DNA of 64,000 nt from Thereva unica (taxonomy: Eukaryota > Arthropoda > Insecta > Diptera > Therevidae), in assembly GCA_949987705.1 (NCBI GenBank), contig OX465286.1:11141092-11205091 (forward strand), read 5' to 3'. Made by a program: the position numbers and the translations under genes. Within the stretch, counting starts at the first letter, position 1, and every line of letters begins with the position of its first letter. Of the stretch, positions 31,284 through 43,204 are shown in pieces. The notes beneath the pieces were generated by a model that saw only the letters and a list, made by a program, of their open reading frames with translations, had not been told where the DNA came from and did no database searches.

Positions 31284-32876
31284 CTTAGAGTACTAAGGGT
31301 AATTCCTAAGCTTGATTTTTTCACACATTTAAAAAAAAAAGAAGCAAAAAACAAATTCCACCGTAAAAAAATCAACATTTTATAATAACAAGGACTTAAA
31401 TCCAAAAACTGTTTTGTATATGTGTTTTGTTATTTTTAAACTGTAGAACCATCGCAATTTCTCTAAGTATGCAATTCCTGTTTCCTGTCATTTTTTGTCG
31501 TTGATATAAAAAAAAATTTAATTCATTTTATTTATTTTGTAAACATTCAAAATTCCACAAAAATAAAAAAATAAATTATTATATACAAAATATATAATTG
31601 TGACTGAGAATGAACTACAAAAGAGAATAGAATTTTCCACAAATTTTCGGTTAATTTAAATTTTATATTAGATTAACAAAAAAATCACTCGAAAGATATA
31701 TTTATTAAAAAAAAAAACATCCAGAAGTAGAGTTTTACAAAGAAATGTAATTAATAATAAATTTTAGATTTTTTCATACACACAGCAGCAACCGACTTAT
31801 ATTTTTACACCAAAACCCGTTTTTTATTTATTTTTGTTTTATTAATTTTTAATTTAAGCCAAAAAATATTGATAATAATAAAAAAAAGGGATTTACACAA
31901 AAGATACAAAAAAAAACCAAAAAAAAAAGAATTTTCAAAATTTTTAAAACTGGCAACGCGAACAAAATGAATAAAAACTAAAAAAAAAAATAAAAAATCT
32001 AGGACAATTTATTAATGACAAGATATACCGAAAATAGCTTTTTTTTTATTGTTATTAAGGAGCAAAAAAACAAAATAATATAATTTTTTTGGTCAGCGAG
32101 AAACACACACACAAAAAACAAAAATGATTTTTCATATCTCTGTCAATTAGAATTTTGAAAATAGAAGAAATATTTAAAAAACAAAAAATCAAAAACAAAA
32201 AAAGGATGTCGCCTTATCATTAACACACTATTTTTAAAAATTAAATAAAAGCCAAAGATATTCTCAAAAAACTTTTGAAATATAAAAAACCAAAAAAAAA
32301 ACACTGGCATTTAATGTACTAATTGTAAATATGTTTATTTTTTTAGTTATTTTTTATATATATATATATATATGAATGTGTATATTTATTAATTTATTTA
32401 TTTTTTATCTCTTTATTTTCAGAATGATTTTATTTGTGCTGCGATCGATTTTTATAAAATCAAAATCAAAAAAACAACATCTCCAAAAAATATGAAAATA
32501 TTCCCCTAAAAATATGCAATTATTGTTCCCCATCTCTTGTGTGGTGGACAGGTAGGGATTTTGAAAGTGATTTTGTTTTTTTTATTAATTATTATGTAAA
32601 CAAATAGACAAGGTTGAGGGGATTTTTGTAAATTAATTAATTTTTGAATTTTCATTAATGAATTTTTTATACAACAATATTATCCCTAACAGAGGTGTAG
32701 GAAGTAAGGACAAATTAATTTTTAAATGTATTTTTTTTTTGTGACGATATTTCCATCATTATTTTGTAGCACAACAGCCTATTATTTATTTTCGCTTGAT
32801 TCTAAGTAGTAATTTCCCAATTTCGTTTATGTAACTTGCTCAGATCTTCCATCTATCGTATCTAAATATCTTAATC
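31284..32876 (+). other. A/T-rich block, no gene
   Basis: Long A-runs, a TA microsatellite at about 32356-32373 and T-rich stretches. No recognisable coding or element. Confidence 0.55.
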
Positions 32877-32878
32877 TA

Positions 32879-33491
32879 TACCTTTTCAACTTCAAATTGG
32901 GACTAAATAATTTCAAATTGGGATAAAAACAATTTCAAATTGGGATCAAACATACTCAAATTGAGAATAAACAATTTCAAATTAGGAGTAAACAATTTCA
33001 AATTGGGACTAAACAATTTCAAATTGGAAACAAACAATTTCAAATTGAGACTAAATAATTTCAAATTAGGATTAAACAATTTCAAATTGAGAATAAACAA
33101 TTTCTAATTAGGAGTAAACAATCTCAAATTAGGACTAAACAATTTCATATTGGACCTAAACAATTTCAAATTGGGACTTATGGATTAAGTTCATCATGAA
33201 ATTAGGAAGAGTGCTTTTAAGAAGCCAGAGGCCAAGGACTTTGAACGCCATGGTCTAAGAAATACTCCATATAAGTATCAGAAAAAATTGTATTAGTTAT
33301 TGATAATGCGCCTTGTCATGCCTACACCGAAGAAGTGTTTTAGGAAAATGAATTTGTTGGTCATAGATTACTTAGACTTGGACCATATAGTCCAATATTT
33401 AATGCTATCAAGCACGCTTGGTCAAGCTTAAAAGCTAACGTTAATAGAGAATTAACAACGGCACGCCATTGGGCACATTGTGATGCCATTC
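32879..33491 (+). mobile_element. Tc1/mariner-like element copy A (right end missing)
   Basis: Starts TACCTTTTCAACTTCAAATT after TA. It is followed by about 13 units of a 21-bp iteron (ACAATTTCAAATTGGGACTAA, itself 21 bases and here abbreviated CAATTTCAAATTGGGACTAA), then a decayed transposase C-terminal half with GATAATGCGCCTTGTCATGC. It runs straight into copy B without a right terminal array. Confidence 0.7.
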
Positions 33492-33493
33492 TA

Positions 33494-34281
33494 TACCTTT
33501 TCAACTTCAAATTGGCACTAAACAAATTCAAATTGGGACTAAACAATTTCAAATTGGGACTAAACAATTTCAAATTGGGATTAAACAATTTCAAATTGAG
33601 ACTTATGGGTTTAGTTCATCATGAAATTAGGAAGACTGCTTTTAAGAAGCCAGAGGTCAAGGACTTTGTTAGCCATTGTCTAAGAAATGCTCAAAATATG
33701 TATCAGACAAATGTTGTATTAGTTATTGATAATGCGCCTTGTCATGCCTTTTCATGCCTATCGAAGAAGTGTTTCGGGAAAATGAATTTGTTGGTCATAG
33801 ATTACTTAGACTTGGACCCTATAGTCCAATGTTTAATACTATCGAGCACGCTTGGTCAAGCTAACGTTAAAAGAGAATTAGCAATACAAATGCCACAAAC
33901 TCTAACCGGTGAAGACAGGGCTAATATGAATCAAACCGTATATCGTTTACAACTACAAACCATCTTAATTAATGATAAGAAATCAAATCGTTGTACCTGC
34001 ACAAAATATATCGCCCATGTTATACCCGATGTATTAAATATGGTGGATGTTCGTTTTTAAATAATGTTTTTATATTGTTTATCTATGTTCATATTTATTC
34101 CAAACTTAATAAAAATAATTAATACTTTAATCTTTACTGATAGCTGTTCATTTATTACTTCAAATTGTTTATTCCCAATTTGAAATTGTTTAGTCCCAAT
34201 TTTGAAATTGTTTAGTCCCAATTTGAAATTGTTTAGTCCCAATTTGAAATTGTTTAGTCCCAATTTGAAGTTGAAAAGGTA
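33494..34281 (+). mobile_element. Tc1/mariner-like element copy B, inverted ends made of 21-bp iterons
   Basis: Left end TACCTTTTCAACTTCAAATT plus five iterons (33505-33600). The right end is the inverse array (34160-34270) closing AAGTTGAAAAGGTA. TA flanks both sides (33492-33493, 34282-34283). Only the C-terminal half of the transposase lies between, so this is an internally deleted, nonautonomous copy. Confidence 0.8.
33600..34060 (+). pseudogene. Tc1/mariner-like transposase fragment, frame-shifted
   Basis: The frame includes VLVIDNAPCHA, holding the second catalytic Asp of the DDE triad. The block that should carry the third acid (GPYSPMFNTIEHAWS) is visible but in another frame. An indel after CHA and an 8-bp deletion later (compare copy A at 33430) shift the frame out and back. 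The N-terminal DNA-binding domains and the first Asp are absent. Confidence 0.75.
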
Positions 34282-34283
34282 TA

Positions 34284-35554
34284 GTGCTTCTTCCTACGCT
34301 CCATTTTCGCCTTGTGGAGCACTGTCCACTCTCGATGGAATCCATTCACACTGGGCAACGATCGAATCAATATTATCAAAAAAGTTTGACAGTAAATTCA
34401 CCCTAAGAGCAAGTGAGCATTCGAATCCATAGAGGAGCTCTATTTGCGAAGCTTTTTAAAAAAAAAATAGATGAAAGTACCAATAAAATAATTTCAAATT
34501 CAATCGTGATGCTATACGCCTAATATGCTTAGTAGTATAGCTATGGCCTTACTGGCTCAGTGACACCCCGTCGGTTGTAGGATCGGTTGTGAGCTTTATT
34601 CGGGGCATCAACCTGTTGTCTATCTGGTATATCTGGGTCTATTTAACAAGTCTAGTATGTAAAGTTGTATCAATTTGTATGCGAAACATTACAAATTAAC
34701 TTAAAGCTCTCAGTCGGGGGCAACTGTACCAGTTCAGCCAGTTTGATTTAATACCTTAAAAACTCGTTAGAAAACCACTACTTTCCCAGTTTTTTTTTGC
34801 GTGAAAAGCTTTTCTTTTTAGTTTTTTTTTCGTGAGCTTTTTGAGCTTATTCTTTAACAGGTTGAATGCGATGGGGGTAACCGGTAACCAGGCACTGAGT
34901 TTGTTCGTAGCTCCGTGGGGGTCACCGGTCAAGATTGATAAAAATACAAAATTCAAGTAAATGTTCAATGATTTTAATTTTTTTTTCAAATATCATCATT
35001 ACTGAAATGGTGTAAAGAAAATAATGCAATATAGAGCAAACGGAAATAGTTTTATTTATACCGGGTGCAGCAAAAGTCCGGCAACAGTCTCTAATATGTT
35101 TATTAAATTAATTTTTATGACGTTTTTATTACCTTTTTATTACCTCTTTTACTACCAGCTTTCGTAATAATCATGTTTTGTAAAGAACTATTAGATTTTT
35201 TTTTTATAAAAAAGACAGAAGAGTAGGTTTACGTGAAAAAAAGTTGGCAAAAAAAGTTGCGCTTTACTTGGATGGTGGAATCGTTTGCACACAAAAAACT
35301 CACTCCCACCTCCTTACTCCTCCCAGAGGTGGGGTGTTAACTAAAATTTAAAATCGCAACTCCAACTTTTTCTCACGGATTATGCTTCTCCGAAGGGAAA
35401 TGCCAAATTTTACGCGGGCATTTTTTTTATCCGTTGCTTCCCTACACCCTCAAAAATCATCAAAAAATCAAAGTTATCCCCCTGTCGTTTATTACTATAA
35501 GATAGAGTAATGAGAAAAGTGGTCACGTCAAATCTGTCGATTAGATTTACATTA
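34284..35554. other. Unassigned, with one half of an inverted repeat pair
   Basis: 34526-34620 (TAGTAGTATAGCTATGGCCT and on) is the inverse of 38020-38105. An 11-bp iteron tract TTTTTATTACCTTTTTATTA stands at 35108-35150. No gene. Confidence 0.4.
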
Positions 35555-36529
35555 CGGAGAACTTTGCCCTTGGAACTGTTTTATAGAACTTTTATCAAAA
35601 TAATGTCCGGAGAAATCTACGTTGGCGTACTGCTGCTATTAACTGAATCGAACGCTTTCTCATAGCCTATATGAGCAAGGTAAAGGGGGTAACTTAATTC
35701 CGTAGATTGCTCCATTATGATTTTCAAGGTGTCAATATGGTCTATGCAGGGGTGTTCAATTTACTGCATCTCCAGTTGCCGCATTCTGTTAGGTCTTTTG
35801 ACTTTTTTTGGTATTTTAACCAGGTATCATACCTTCCGTTCAATCGAAACGTACAGGTGTTCCATGTTAGTTCCAGAATTTTCTGTAAAGCATCTGCAAT
35901 GCTTGACTCGGCTTTTAACTAGTCTGACGGGATGCAATCTTTTCCAGCAGCCTTACTATTGGTCATTGGCTGAATTTCGGTTACTATTTCTGTCTTGAAT
36001 GGTGCACGATAGTGATGAGCAAGACTGTCTTGCACATTTAGCAAGAAAAGCAAGACCAAGACAATACAGGACAAGGGCAAGACAAGACTGCAAAATCAAG
36101 ATAGCAAGACTTTTTGCTCATCACTAAGTGCCAAAAGTCTTACAGTGATGAGCGAAAAGTCTTGTCTTGCACATTTAGCAAGACCAAGACAAGACTGCAA
36201 GACTTTCTGCAAGACTTTTTGCAAGAATTCTTGCAAGACTTTTTGTAAGACCTTTTGCTCATCACTGCAAGACTTTTGGCACTTAGTGATGAGCCAAAAG
36301 CCTTGCTATCTTGATCTTTCACTCTTCTGTAGTCCTGTCTTGTCTTGGTCTAGCTTTGGTTTTGCTAAATGTGCAAGCGAAGGCAAAACTGCAAGACCAG
36401 TCTTGCTCATCACTAGTGCACGAATGGTGATTCTTATTGGCTGTGCATTGTTTCTGTAAAATAATCTCTTCATCTTTAAAGTTTCTCCTCGTCTTTGCAC
36501 AGCAGCTTACCATCCGGCATTCTTTACGG
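35555..36529 (-). pseudogene. Decayed RTE fragment (RT region) with a MITE inserted
   Basis: It matches the RTE at about 16970-17700 in the same orientation: TTGCCCTTGGAACTG, TCGAACGCTTTCTCATA, GGTAAAGGGGG and TTCTTATTGGCTGTGCATTG. It is riddled with indels. It was interrupted after decay began by the hAT-type MITE at 36010-36415. The match stops at 36529, where a hAT-like CAGTGGTTTCCAAACTG begins. Confidence 0.8.
36010..36415. mobile_element. Palindromic hAT-type MITE of AGCAAGACT repeats
   Basis: 8-bp duplication GTGCACGA on both sides (36002-36009, 36416-36423). The ends are TAGTGATGAGCAAGACTG and its inverse. The interior is repeated blocks of CAAGACT, TTTTTGCTCATCACT and TTGCACATTTAGCAAGACC in both orientations, so the unit can fold on itself many ways. 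The sister copy is at 50661-50958. Confidence 0.88.
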
Positions 36530-36860
36530 CAGTGGTTTCCAAACTGCGGGGTGCTTATATAGCTGAAAGGGCGGTATTTCAACTTGACATTTTTTTAGCC
36601 GACTGGACGAGATCTGACATTTTTAGCCCGTTTCGACTATGAATCTGTTCACATCGAAAAAAAAACGCGCTGAAATTGTAGCGTTTTACATTGAAAACTA
36701 TCGTGAAAATTGTGAAAATTCATCTAGCCAATCATATTCAGAATTCGTCTCGTAGTAGCGTAGATTTTGACGTACGCAGGTAATTGACTTGAACTTGCCC
36801 CATTCTCAACATTTTTTCCCCTGCCGCCAGCCGCACGGCATTGGCAATACAAAAATGTGC
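36530..36860. mobile_element. hAT-like 5' end, CAGTGGTTTCCAAACTG
   Basis: The terminal motif CAGTGGTTTCCAAACTGCGG followed by GGTGC is typical of hAT ends in the Charlie/Tip100 style. No matching right end or duplication could be found, so the element is truncated or overwritten. Confidence 0.4.
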
Positions 36861-36939
36861 ATAATATATTAATGCAAGGGGAACAATTCACTGTGACATT
36901 TCTTTATAAACGATGCTCGATGTTTCAATTGTACTATTC

Positions 36940-37927
36940 TTCTTCTTCTTCTTTGATCCGTTAGCTGGCGGTCCGAACAGGACATCCCCGCAACGGATAC
37001 GCTGCTGTCGGTACCGCTGGGTATCCAGCCTGCTGGATGGTCTCGCCAGAGAAGTTTACGTGGCAAGCAGACATCCTCCATTTGGCAAACATGTCCAAAC
37101 CACCGTAGCCGACGCTTTTGCATTTCTTCTTCGATCAGTGTCTGCTGATCACATCTTTGTCTGACTGTCTCGTTTCGAAGGCGATCGCGTAGTGAGACAC
37201 CGAGGATATGCCTCAAGCATTGCATTTGGAAGACCTCGAGATTCAGTTTGAGCAGTGTCCACGTTTCAGATCCATAAAGACGAATTGGAAGGATCAACGT
37301 TCGGTAAAGGCGTACTTTTGTTTTGATGGAAATATTTTTTCGTTTCCATATGCACCACTTGAGCGAGGCGAATGTTGCTGTTGCCTGGCCGATGCGGCTG
37401 TAAACGTCGGACGTCGATGCTATTTTCGTTTTCTCAACCAATGATCCCAAATATTTGAACCTCGAAACCTGTTCGATTTGAGTTCCATCGAGGTGAACAG
37501 TGGCCCTCGATGCGTCCGTTGTGAGCACTTTGGTCTTCTTTGCATTGATTCTTAACCCGTATGACTGGGCGATGCGGGAAATGTCGTATAAGATGTCCGT
37601 TGCTTCGGCATCCGTGTCGGCGAAGACGGCGAACATTAAGTCGGTTACGAAGTTGTTGTTGTCGTCGTATCGAACTCCGAGTCGTCCATCGAATGCTTCA
37701 CGCATAATCGCGTCGATCACAACATTGAAGAGAAGTGGCGAAGCGACGACGTCTCCCCGTCGGACATCCGTTTGAATCGGGAACTCCTCAGATAAGTCGC
37801 TTCGAATACGAACGCTGATGGTTGAGCCATCGTACAACGCTTGGAGATGTATGATGATTCTTATACAAATTAATAACTTTTTACCACCTGTTCTCCCCTG
37901 GATCGATTTTATACAAAACACCTTCAT
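36940..37927 (-). pseudogene. RTE-like LINE reverse transcriptase, second family, catalytic motif lost
   Basis: The minus-strand frame covers the RT palm and C-terminus: IQTDVRRGDVVASPLLFNVV, GLRINAKKTKVL, then FKYLGSLV, GSETWTL and RRLRWFGHVCQM. The catalytic FADD is missing: MFAVFADTDAEATD suggests a short in-frame loss that removed the two Asp residues. The N-terminus is missing. The 3' UTR ends GATCAAAGAAGAAGAAG near 36940, the same 3' end seen at 59189-59398 and 62855-63068. The open frame runs past it only by accident. Confidence 0.8.
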
Positions 37928-39457
37928 TCAATTCCTACGAGTTTTCTCTTAATTATAGCGTTCAAAAAAGCGCAGTGTAAATTTATTTCAACTTTTAAAT
38001 ACTTTTCTGGCTACACAGGTTCTTGTCCCGAATAAAACTCACAACCAAGCCCACAACCAATGTCGTTACTGATCCAGTAACCTCATAGCTATACTACTTA
38101 TATTGATAACTACCTATTATGCCTTCTGCGAGATCAGTAGAAGTTTCTTGTAAAATTATTAGAAGATAGTATTTTATACGCTGAGTTGGGGAGAGGGCCA
38201 TACCTCTATAGTTCTCATAACGACATAATTGTCGTTACATATAAAGTTGCCTTAAAAGACTGGGATTGTGTATGTGTGTGTGTAGTAGAAAATATCGCAG
38301 ATTTTTAAATTAATTGTTGCTAATTTATCAAGAAATAAAATTTGATGAAAAAAAAGCAATATCAAAATCGAGAAACTAACTAATCCTTAAACTGATAAAA
38401 AATTTCGCAAAACCTATTCCAGGCATGACTACTTTTAAAAAAATAAAGAAAATGATAAAACAATTGTATATATTCCATTTGGTAAATAATAATAATAGCA
38501 TTTATTGCAGAAAGACAAAAATATAACGAATGAGACTTATTTATTTATATTAAATATAAACAAAAAAAAACGCAATTTAATTTATTTCCAAAAAAACATA
38601 TTCTTTCAAAAAAGTGATGAAGAATAAAATTTTAATTAAAAAAAGATTATTTAAAAAAAAAAAAAAAAAACAAAACATTCCAAATAATATAAAAAGCGAA
38701 AAACGCGCTAGTCAAGCAAAAAACCAAAACTCTATAAAATGTACAAAGAAACTTAAAAATATAAAATTAAAAAACAAATCACATTCCTTTAGTTATTTAT
38801 TAATTTTAATTTAAATAAATTATTTAGTAATTATTTATTGACAAAGTCAAAACGCGAAAACAAAAACAAAGAAATAATAAATAAGTACAATTTAATTAAT
38901 AAATTAATTTATAATTTCGAAAATTTCCTTTTAACACAATCTTCAGATACAGATTATAACCTGAAGAAGGATGGGAGGGGAGATCCTAGTCAACATATAT
39001 ATAGATATATATATTTTATTATTATATACAATTATTTTAATTTAAATCTTATTTAACTTAAATTTATTGGATTTTATTTATTTATATTAATTAATTATTT
39101 ATATATATATACATCTATATTTTTTGTCTGTAAATTAAATGAGAAATTATGTTTCTCGTGACGTCATTGTGCTAGTCAAAATATATATGCTTTGTGTTTG
39201 TTTGTAATGCATTCTTTTTTTTTGTTTTTTTTTTCTTTGTAATAATAATAATAGGAGCACACAAGGGTAATTTTTTTTTATTATTATTTTGTATTAATTA
39301 ATTTATTTATTTTATATGTTTAAATTGTGTAATGTTTGTTGTGGTAAAGGATTCTTCCTTTTTTTAGAAGAAAAAAAAAAGAGAGAAAACAAAACAATAA
39401 ATAAAAAATATATAACAATAACTTTTCTTTTTCAAAAAAAAAAAAAACAACTCGTCA
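37928..39457 (+). other. A/T-rich block with inverted repeat partner
   Basis: 38020-38105 is the inverse partner of 34526-34620. From 38280 to 39440 the sequence is A/T-rich with A-runs, TA microsatellites (39000-39015, 39100-39115) and no gene. Confidence 0.5.
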
Positions 39458-39743
39458 GTTTAAATTGTGATCACAGTCATAAGTCACAAGATTTTGTGAC
39501 TCGTCCTTGTCATTGAAAGTTTTATTCTAGTGACTATCAGCTGTTTCGGTATTCTAACCAATGCCAGTTTGTGTATTGTCGAAATTGTGACTACTGACGA
39601 GTTTAAATTGTGACCATAGTCATAAGTCACAAGATTTTGAGACTCGTGCTTGTCATTGAAAGTTTTATTCTTGTGACTATCAGCTATTTCGGTATTCTAA
39701 CCAATGCCAGTTTGTGTATTGTCTAAATTAGGATTACAAATTG
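39458..39743. repeat. 143-bp direct duplication within the GTGACTATCAGCTG repeat
   Basis: GTTTAAATTGTGAYCAYAGTC (21 bases, anchor GTTTAAATTGTGA) recurs at 39458 and 39601, and both units share CAATGCCAGTTTGTGTATTG. Related to the single copy at 12150-12640. Confidence 0.8.
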
Positions 39744-40161
39744 CTTCAAGTTGAGACTCACCACACTCTTGTGATTGTATTGTGACTTGTGACTAGGGAA
39801 TCCAATCCCGCATCAAAATCTCAATCCCGAGGTCAAGAATTCATAGATTTTCTTCTTCTAAATAGTTATGTTCATGAATTCATGAAGTATTATATGAAAT
39901 AAGAGCGTAACAAACTACACAGTCAAACAAGGTATTCAGGCCAATTCTGAGCTAGGCTGGAATTTTCTTACATAGTAGCATAAATTTAAATTTCGAAATT
40001 GCTTTCGGTTTCATCAGAGTTTATGCTACCACCGATGTTAGAAAATTCCAGCGGAATCAATTCCATTGTGGTTTAGAAATACTTTGTTTGACTGACTTTG
40101 TTCTTTTTTGAAATACAACACAATTAGCAGCAAGAGTAATCCCCTTACGCTCACTACTGTA

Positions 40162-40628
40162 TTTCCATGTAGAGTTTACCCTGGGTTTTCTCAAAGTAGG
40201 CACGCATAGAAACGGAGGTTGAGTAGAGTTTCGTTAACCAGCCCCCGGCTCTGCCGAGTTTTGGCATATGTGTTTGATTGAGTTACCTTTACTGCACACA
40301 TACCAATGGCAACGCAATGCAATATTATTTACCTGTCACTTTCGCCCAGAGTCTTCATGGAAACAGTATCGAGTTAGTTAGATTGAGGGAAAAATGTTTC
40401 TCTTTACTCTACGAAAATTCTACCTCAGAGTAATGTACGTAGGGAATCCCCTGTCGTAGGCATAGAGTAACTTTACATTTACACTTACACTTAAACAAAC
40501 CCATATGCTAAACCCGGCTTAATCCGACGTATTTCGTGGAATTTTCTTGGATTTAACGAAATTTTACTTAACCTCCGTTTCCATAGGCGCTTACTCTGAG
40601 CTAACCCAGGGTAAACTCTGCATGGAAA
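40162..40628. mobile_element. Nested MITE with about 75-bp inverted ends
   Basis: The left end starts TTTCCATGTAGAGTTTACCC and includes AGAAACGGAGGTT. The right end is its inverse, ending GGGTAAACTCTGCATGGAAA. The arms are about 85 percent alike by eye. Confidence 0.8.
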
Positions 40629-40749
40629 CTCATAGTTAATCACTTTCGGATACGCGCACATCAATATATTTAAACGATTTTGTGTTATTGCTGTATTTCT
40701 TAGTAGGCAGTTATGTTTAACTAGCGAATTTAAATTTTGTTGAGTTTAA

Positions 40750-41090
40750 GGCCCTCCGCACACGAGTCGCCTGATTTGCAATCCCAATGTTAAAGTGGTT
40801 TCACAATAATCAAGAGCACAACCAGTTAGCAATTAAAATGAAATCTTTGGCCAAACACGAGCTCAACTGATTTTGGATCAATCGGTGTTAGTTTTTAGTC
40901 ACGAGGTTTTGACAAAATGTCAGTAGTTCAGATGAAGTGCAACCAGGTAACTGAAATCGCTTCCAATCGCATGCGAGCAATTCAAACTAGTTTCAAATGA
41001 GCTTCGCTTCCGTCGTCCCATGTATGGATTCCGACTTCCATACACGGGAAATATTACGAAACAGCTGCAAATCAGTCGTTTCGGAGGGCG
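40750..41090. mobile_element. Nested MITE, TIR GGCCCTCCG
   Basis: Left GGCCCTCCGCACACGAGTCG with CTGATTTGCA; right is the inverse, TGCAAATCAGTCGTTTCGGAGGGCG shortened here to TGCAAATCAG and CGGAGGGCG. Confidence 0.65.
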
Positions 41091-41632
41091 TAAATCTATT
41101 TTTATTAATACTTTGCAATATTGTCTATTGTTTCGGTTCTTATAACAAGTGATTCTACTGCCCAAATCCCGCAAATCCCGCGGATCCCGCATGTCTAGTC
41201 CCGCATTACTGATCCCGCAAAAATGGTGCCTTCGCGGGATTGGATTCCCTATTTGTGACCACTGCTTTTAGAGAATACAGCTCTAAAACTATCGGCAGGT
41301 TACGCGGCAACATTACAAAGTAGAATATACGTATATATCGAAATAATATACTACTTCCTTCTTTTAAGAGCACTAGTATTTTTTACTGAATAATGTTAGG
41401 TTATGTGTGTAGTACGACCGGAGGCCCAATTAGAGTTCTTTGATGTGACTTTTTGATGGACACAACCACGTGCACCTAAAGTTAGGTGGTTGTTTAAGAA
41501 CGATCCACACATATCCGTGACGTCACGTGACTTTAGTACCGTACCGTGAGCATCAGTGAAAAAAATATCGGCACGATGTAATTCCATAGAAAAAAGTTGG
41601 TAAAAGCGCGACATGTTCCATGTTCCCATACA

Positions 41633-42499
41633 CAGGGCCGGCGTTTGACTTTTTGGCGCCCGAGGTAGTATGACCATATTGCGCCCTAACAGCTGTTCAT
41701 TTTTTGATCGCGGTGAAAGACTATGGAAAAAACCACACAAACACTCTGTGAAGTTACTTTAATATATGAAAATGAAGGCACGGGAACCCTTTTCACTTTT
41801 TTTTTTTTTAAATTGCGCCACGACCGATTGCGCCTGGTGCAAATGTACCAATTGCACCTATGAAAGCCCCCGCCCCTGCTTTTATTAAATCAGGTTTGCT
41901 TCGCGATCTTACTTATGTGCTGAGTTTGCTTGCGCTTTTACTTCACAAAATTTTCCCGCTAATGCTGTTTAATGTTCCAGCATGTTTTTCGGCGTTAGCT
42001 ACACTTCCCTAACTATTTCCAACATAATCCTGTACTCAGAAAATCTATAGTACTAAATACTCGAATGTCCATAATAAAGATCCCTATGCCATTCTCTAGG
42101 ACTTCATATTTCAAGTGATAATAGGTGACTGCACTGCATATATTAGTTTATACTGTAAAATTTTGCCTTCCTGGACATAGAAGGCGCTTCCAATAATTTC
42201 AGAACAGACGCGATCCAGGTGTTTCTCGCCGAATGAGGGATTAGTATGATTAGTACGAATTACAAATCTAGAACTGTGACCCCGTGCCCGGGCAAGAAAA
42301 GATGTACGACGAAATCAGAAGAACGAAATAGAATTAGATTGGCCACACTTTGTACAGTTCCTTTAATATATGACAATGAAGGCACGGACATTTTTTTTTT
42401 TCAATTTTTTTTTAAGTGTTAAATTTTTTGAAAATCTTAATTTCTGAAATTGCGCCCGGTGCAAGTGCATCATTCGCCCCTATGAAAGCGCCGCCCCTG
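41633..42499. mobile_element. hAT-like element, TIR CAGGGSCGGCG
   Basis: Perfect 8-bp duplication CCCATACA (41625-41632, 42500-42507). Ends CAGGGCCGGCG and CGCCGCCCCTG. The right-end block (ATTGCGCC..GGTGCAA and GCCCCTATGAAAGC) occurs twice, at 41815-41877 and 42450-42499. It is related to 48965-49856 in opposite orientation. No transposase. Confidence 0.85.
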
Positions 42500-42607
42500 C
42501 CCATACATCCGAAGCCACCGCGACGTTCTGCAGGTTGGTTAACTTCTTTAATTTACTTATCAACTTCTTTTCATCGTGCCAGTTAAATTGGTGTCTGATA
42601 GCGCTGC

Positions 42608-42920
42608 GCCTGTACTCCCGAAGACGTTTTTTGTCAAAATGCTACCCTTGGAAAACGATATCGTCCCGTTTTCGTCTAAACAAACGATGACCTATTTGTA
42701 TTTGCGCTAACGTCTAAAGTGCTTGTTAAATTATTGTATGTTGGGATTGTTAATTATTTTGATAGTTTTAATTTGTTTTGTTTAAATAGGTCAAAATTTA
42801 CACAAACGCAAGGCAATACGAGATTATCGTGTCCACGAGTAGGAACTATATATATGTATTTTCGTCTCGTCTCGTTATTTCGTTTCGTTTCCTCATCGTT
42901 TCGTCTTCGGGAGTACAGGC
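42608..42920. mobile_element. MITE, TIR GCCTGTACTCCCGAAGACG
   Basis: Left GCCTGTACTCCCGAAGACG; right is the exact inverse CGTCTTCGGGAGTACAGGC. 313 bp. Neighbouring CAGGTTGGTTAACTTCTTT repeats lie at 42530 and 42975, suggesting insertion into a tandemly repeated stretch. Confidence 0.8.
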
Positions 42921-43204
42921 CCTGGTGTTACTATTTCTCAACTAGCCTGTTAATTGCTTTAACTGCTTTTCAACAGGTTGGTTAACTTCTTTCAATAGTT
43001 TTTAACTGGCTTGTTAAATTGTTTTAATTAACTTTTTCCAACAGGTCTGTTAACAATTATGTAAATGCAATTCACGCGATTCATAACTAAATAATTTCGA
43101 ACCAGCAAATCAATTCAACTCTAGCTAGGGTTTATACAGTCATCGGAGACAAAGCTTCCACTTCGGAGACAAAGCTTCAAGCACTATAGCCTAAGTCGAG
43201 GTTT

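Larger units (their letters stand above)
39794..41251. mobile_element. hAT-like nonautonomous element, TIR TAGGGAATCCAATCCCGC
   Basis: Inverted ends TAGGGAATCCAATCCCGC and GCGGGATTGGATTCCCTA. They are flanked by CTTGTGAC and TTTGTGAC (7 of 8 identical), and rejoining the flanks restores the GTGACTTGTGACTGCTTTTAGA block found intact at 12590-12615. The interior holds at least two further MITEs (40162-40628, 40750-41090). Confidence 0.8.

Noticed and set aside
32903..33100. NLKLFSP repeat frames as a repetitive protein
   Set aside because: They arise from 21-bp iterons in the ends of Tc1-like elements.
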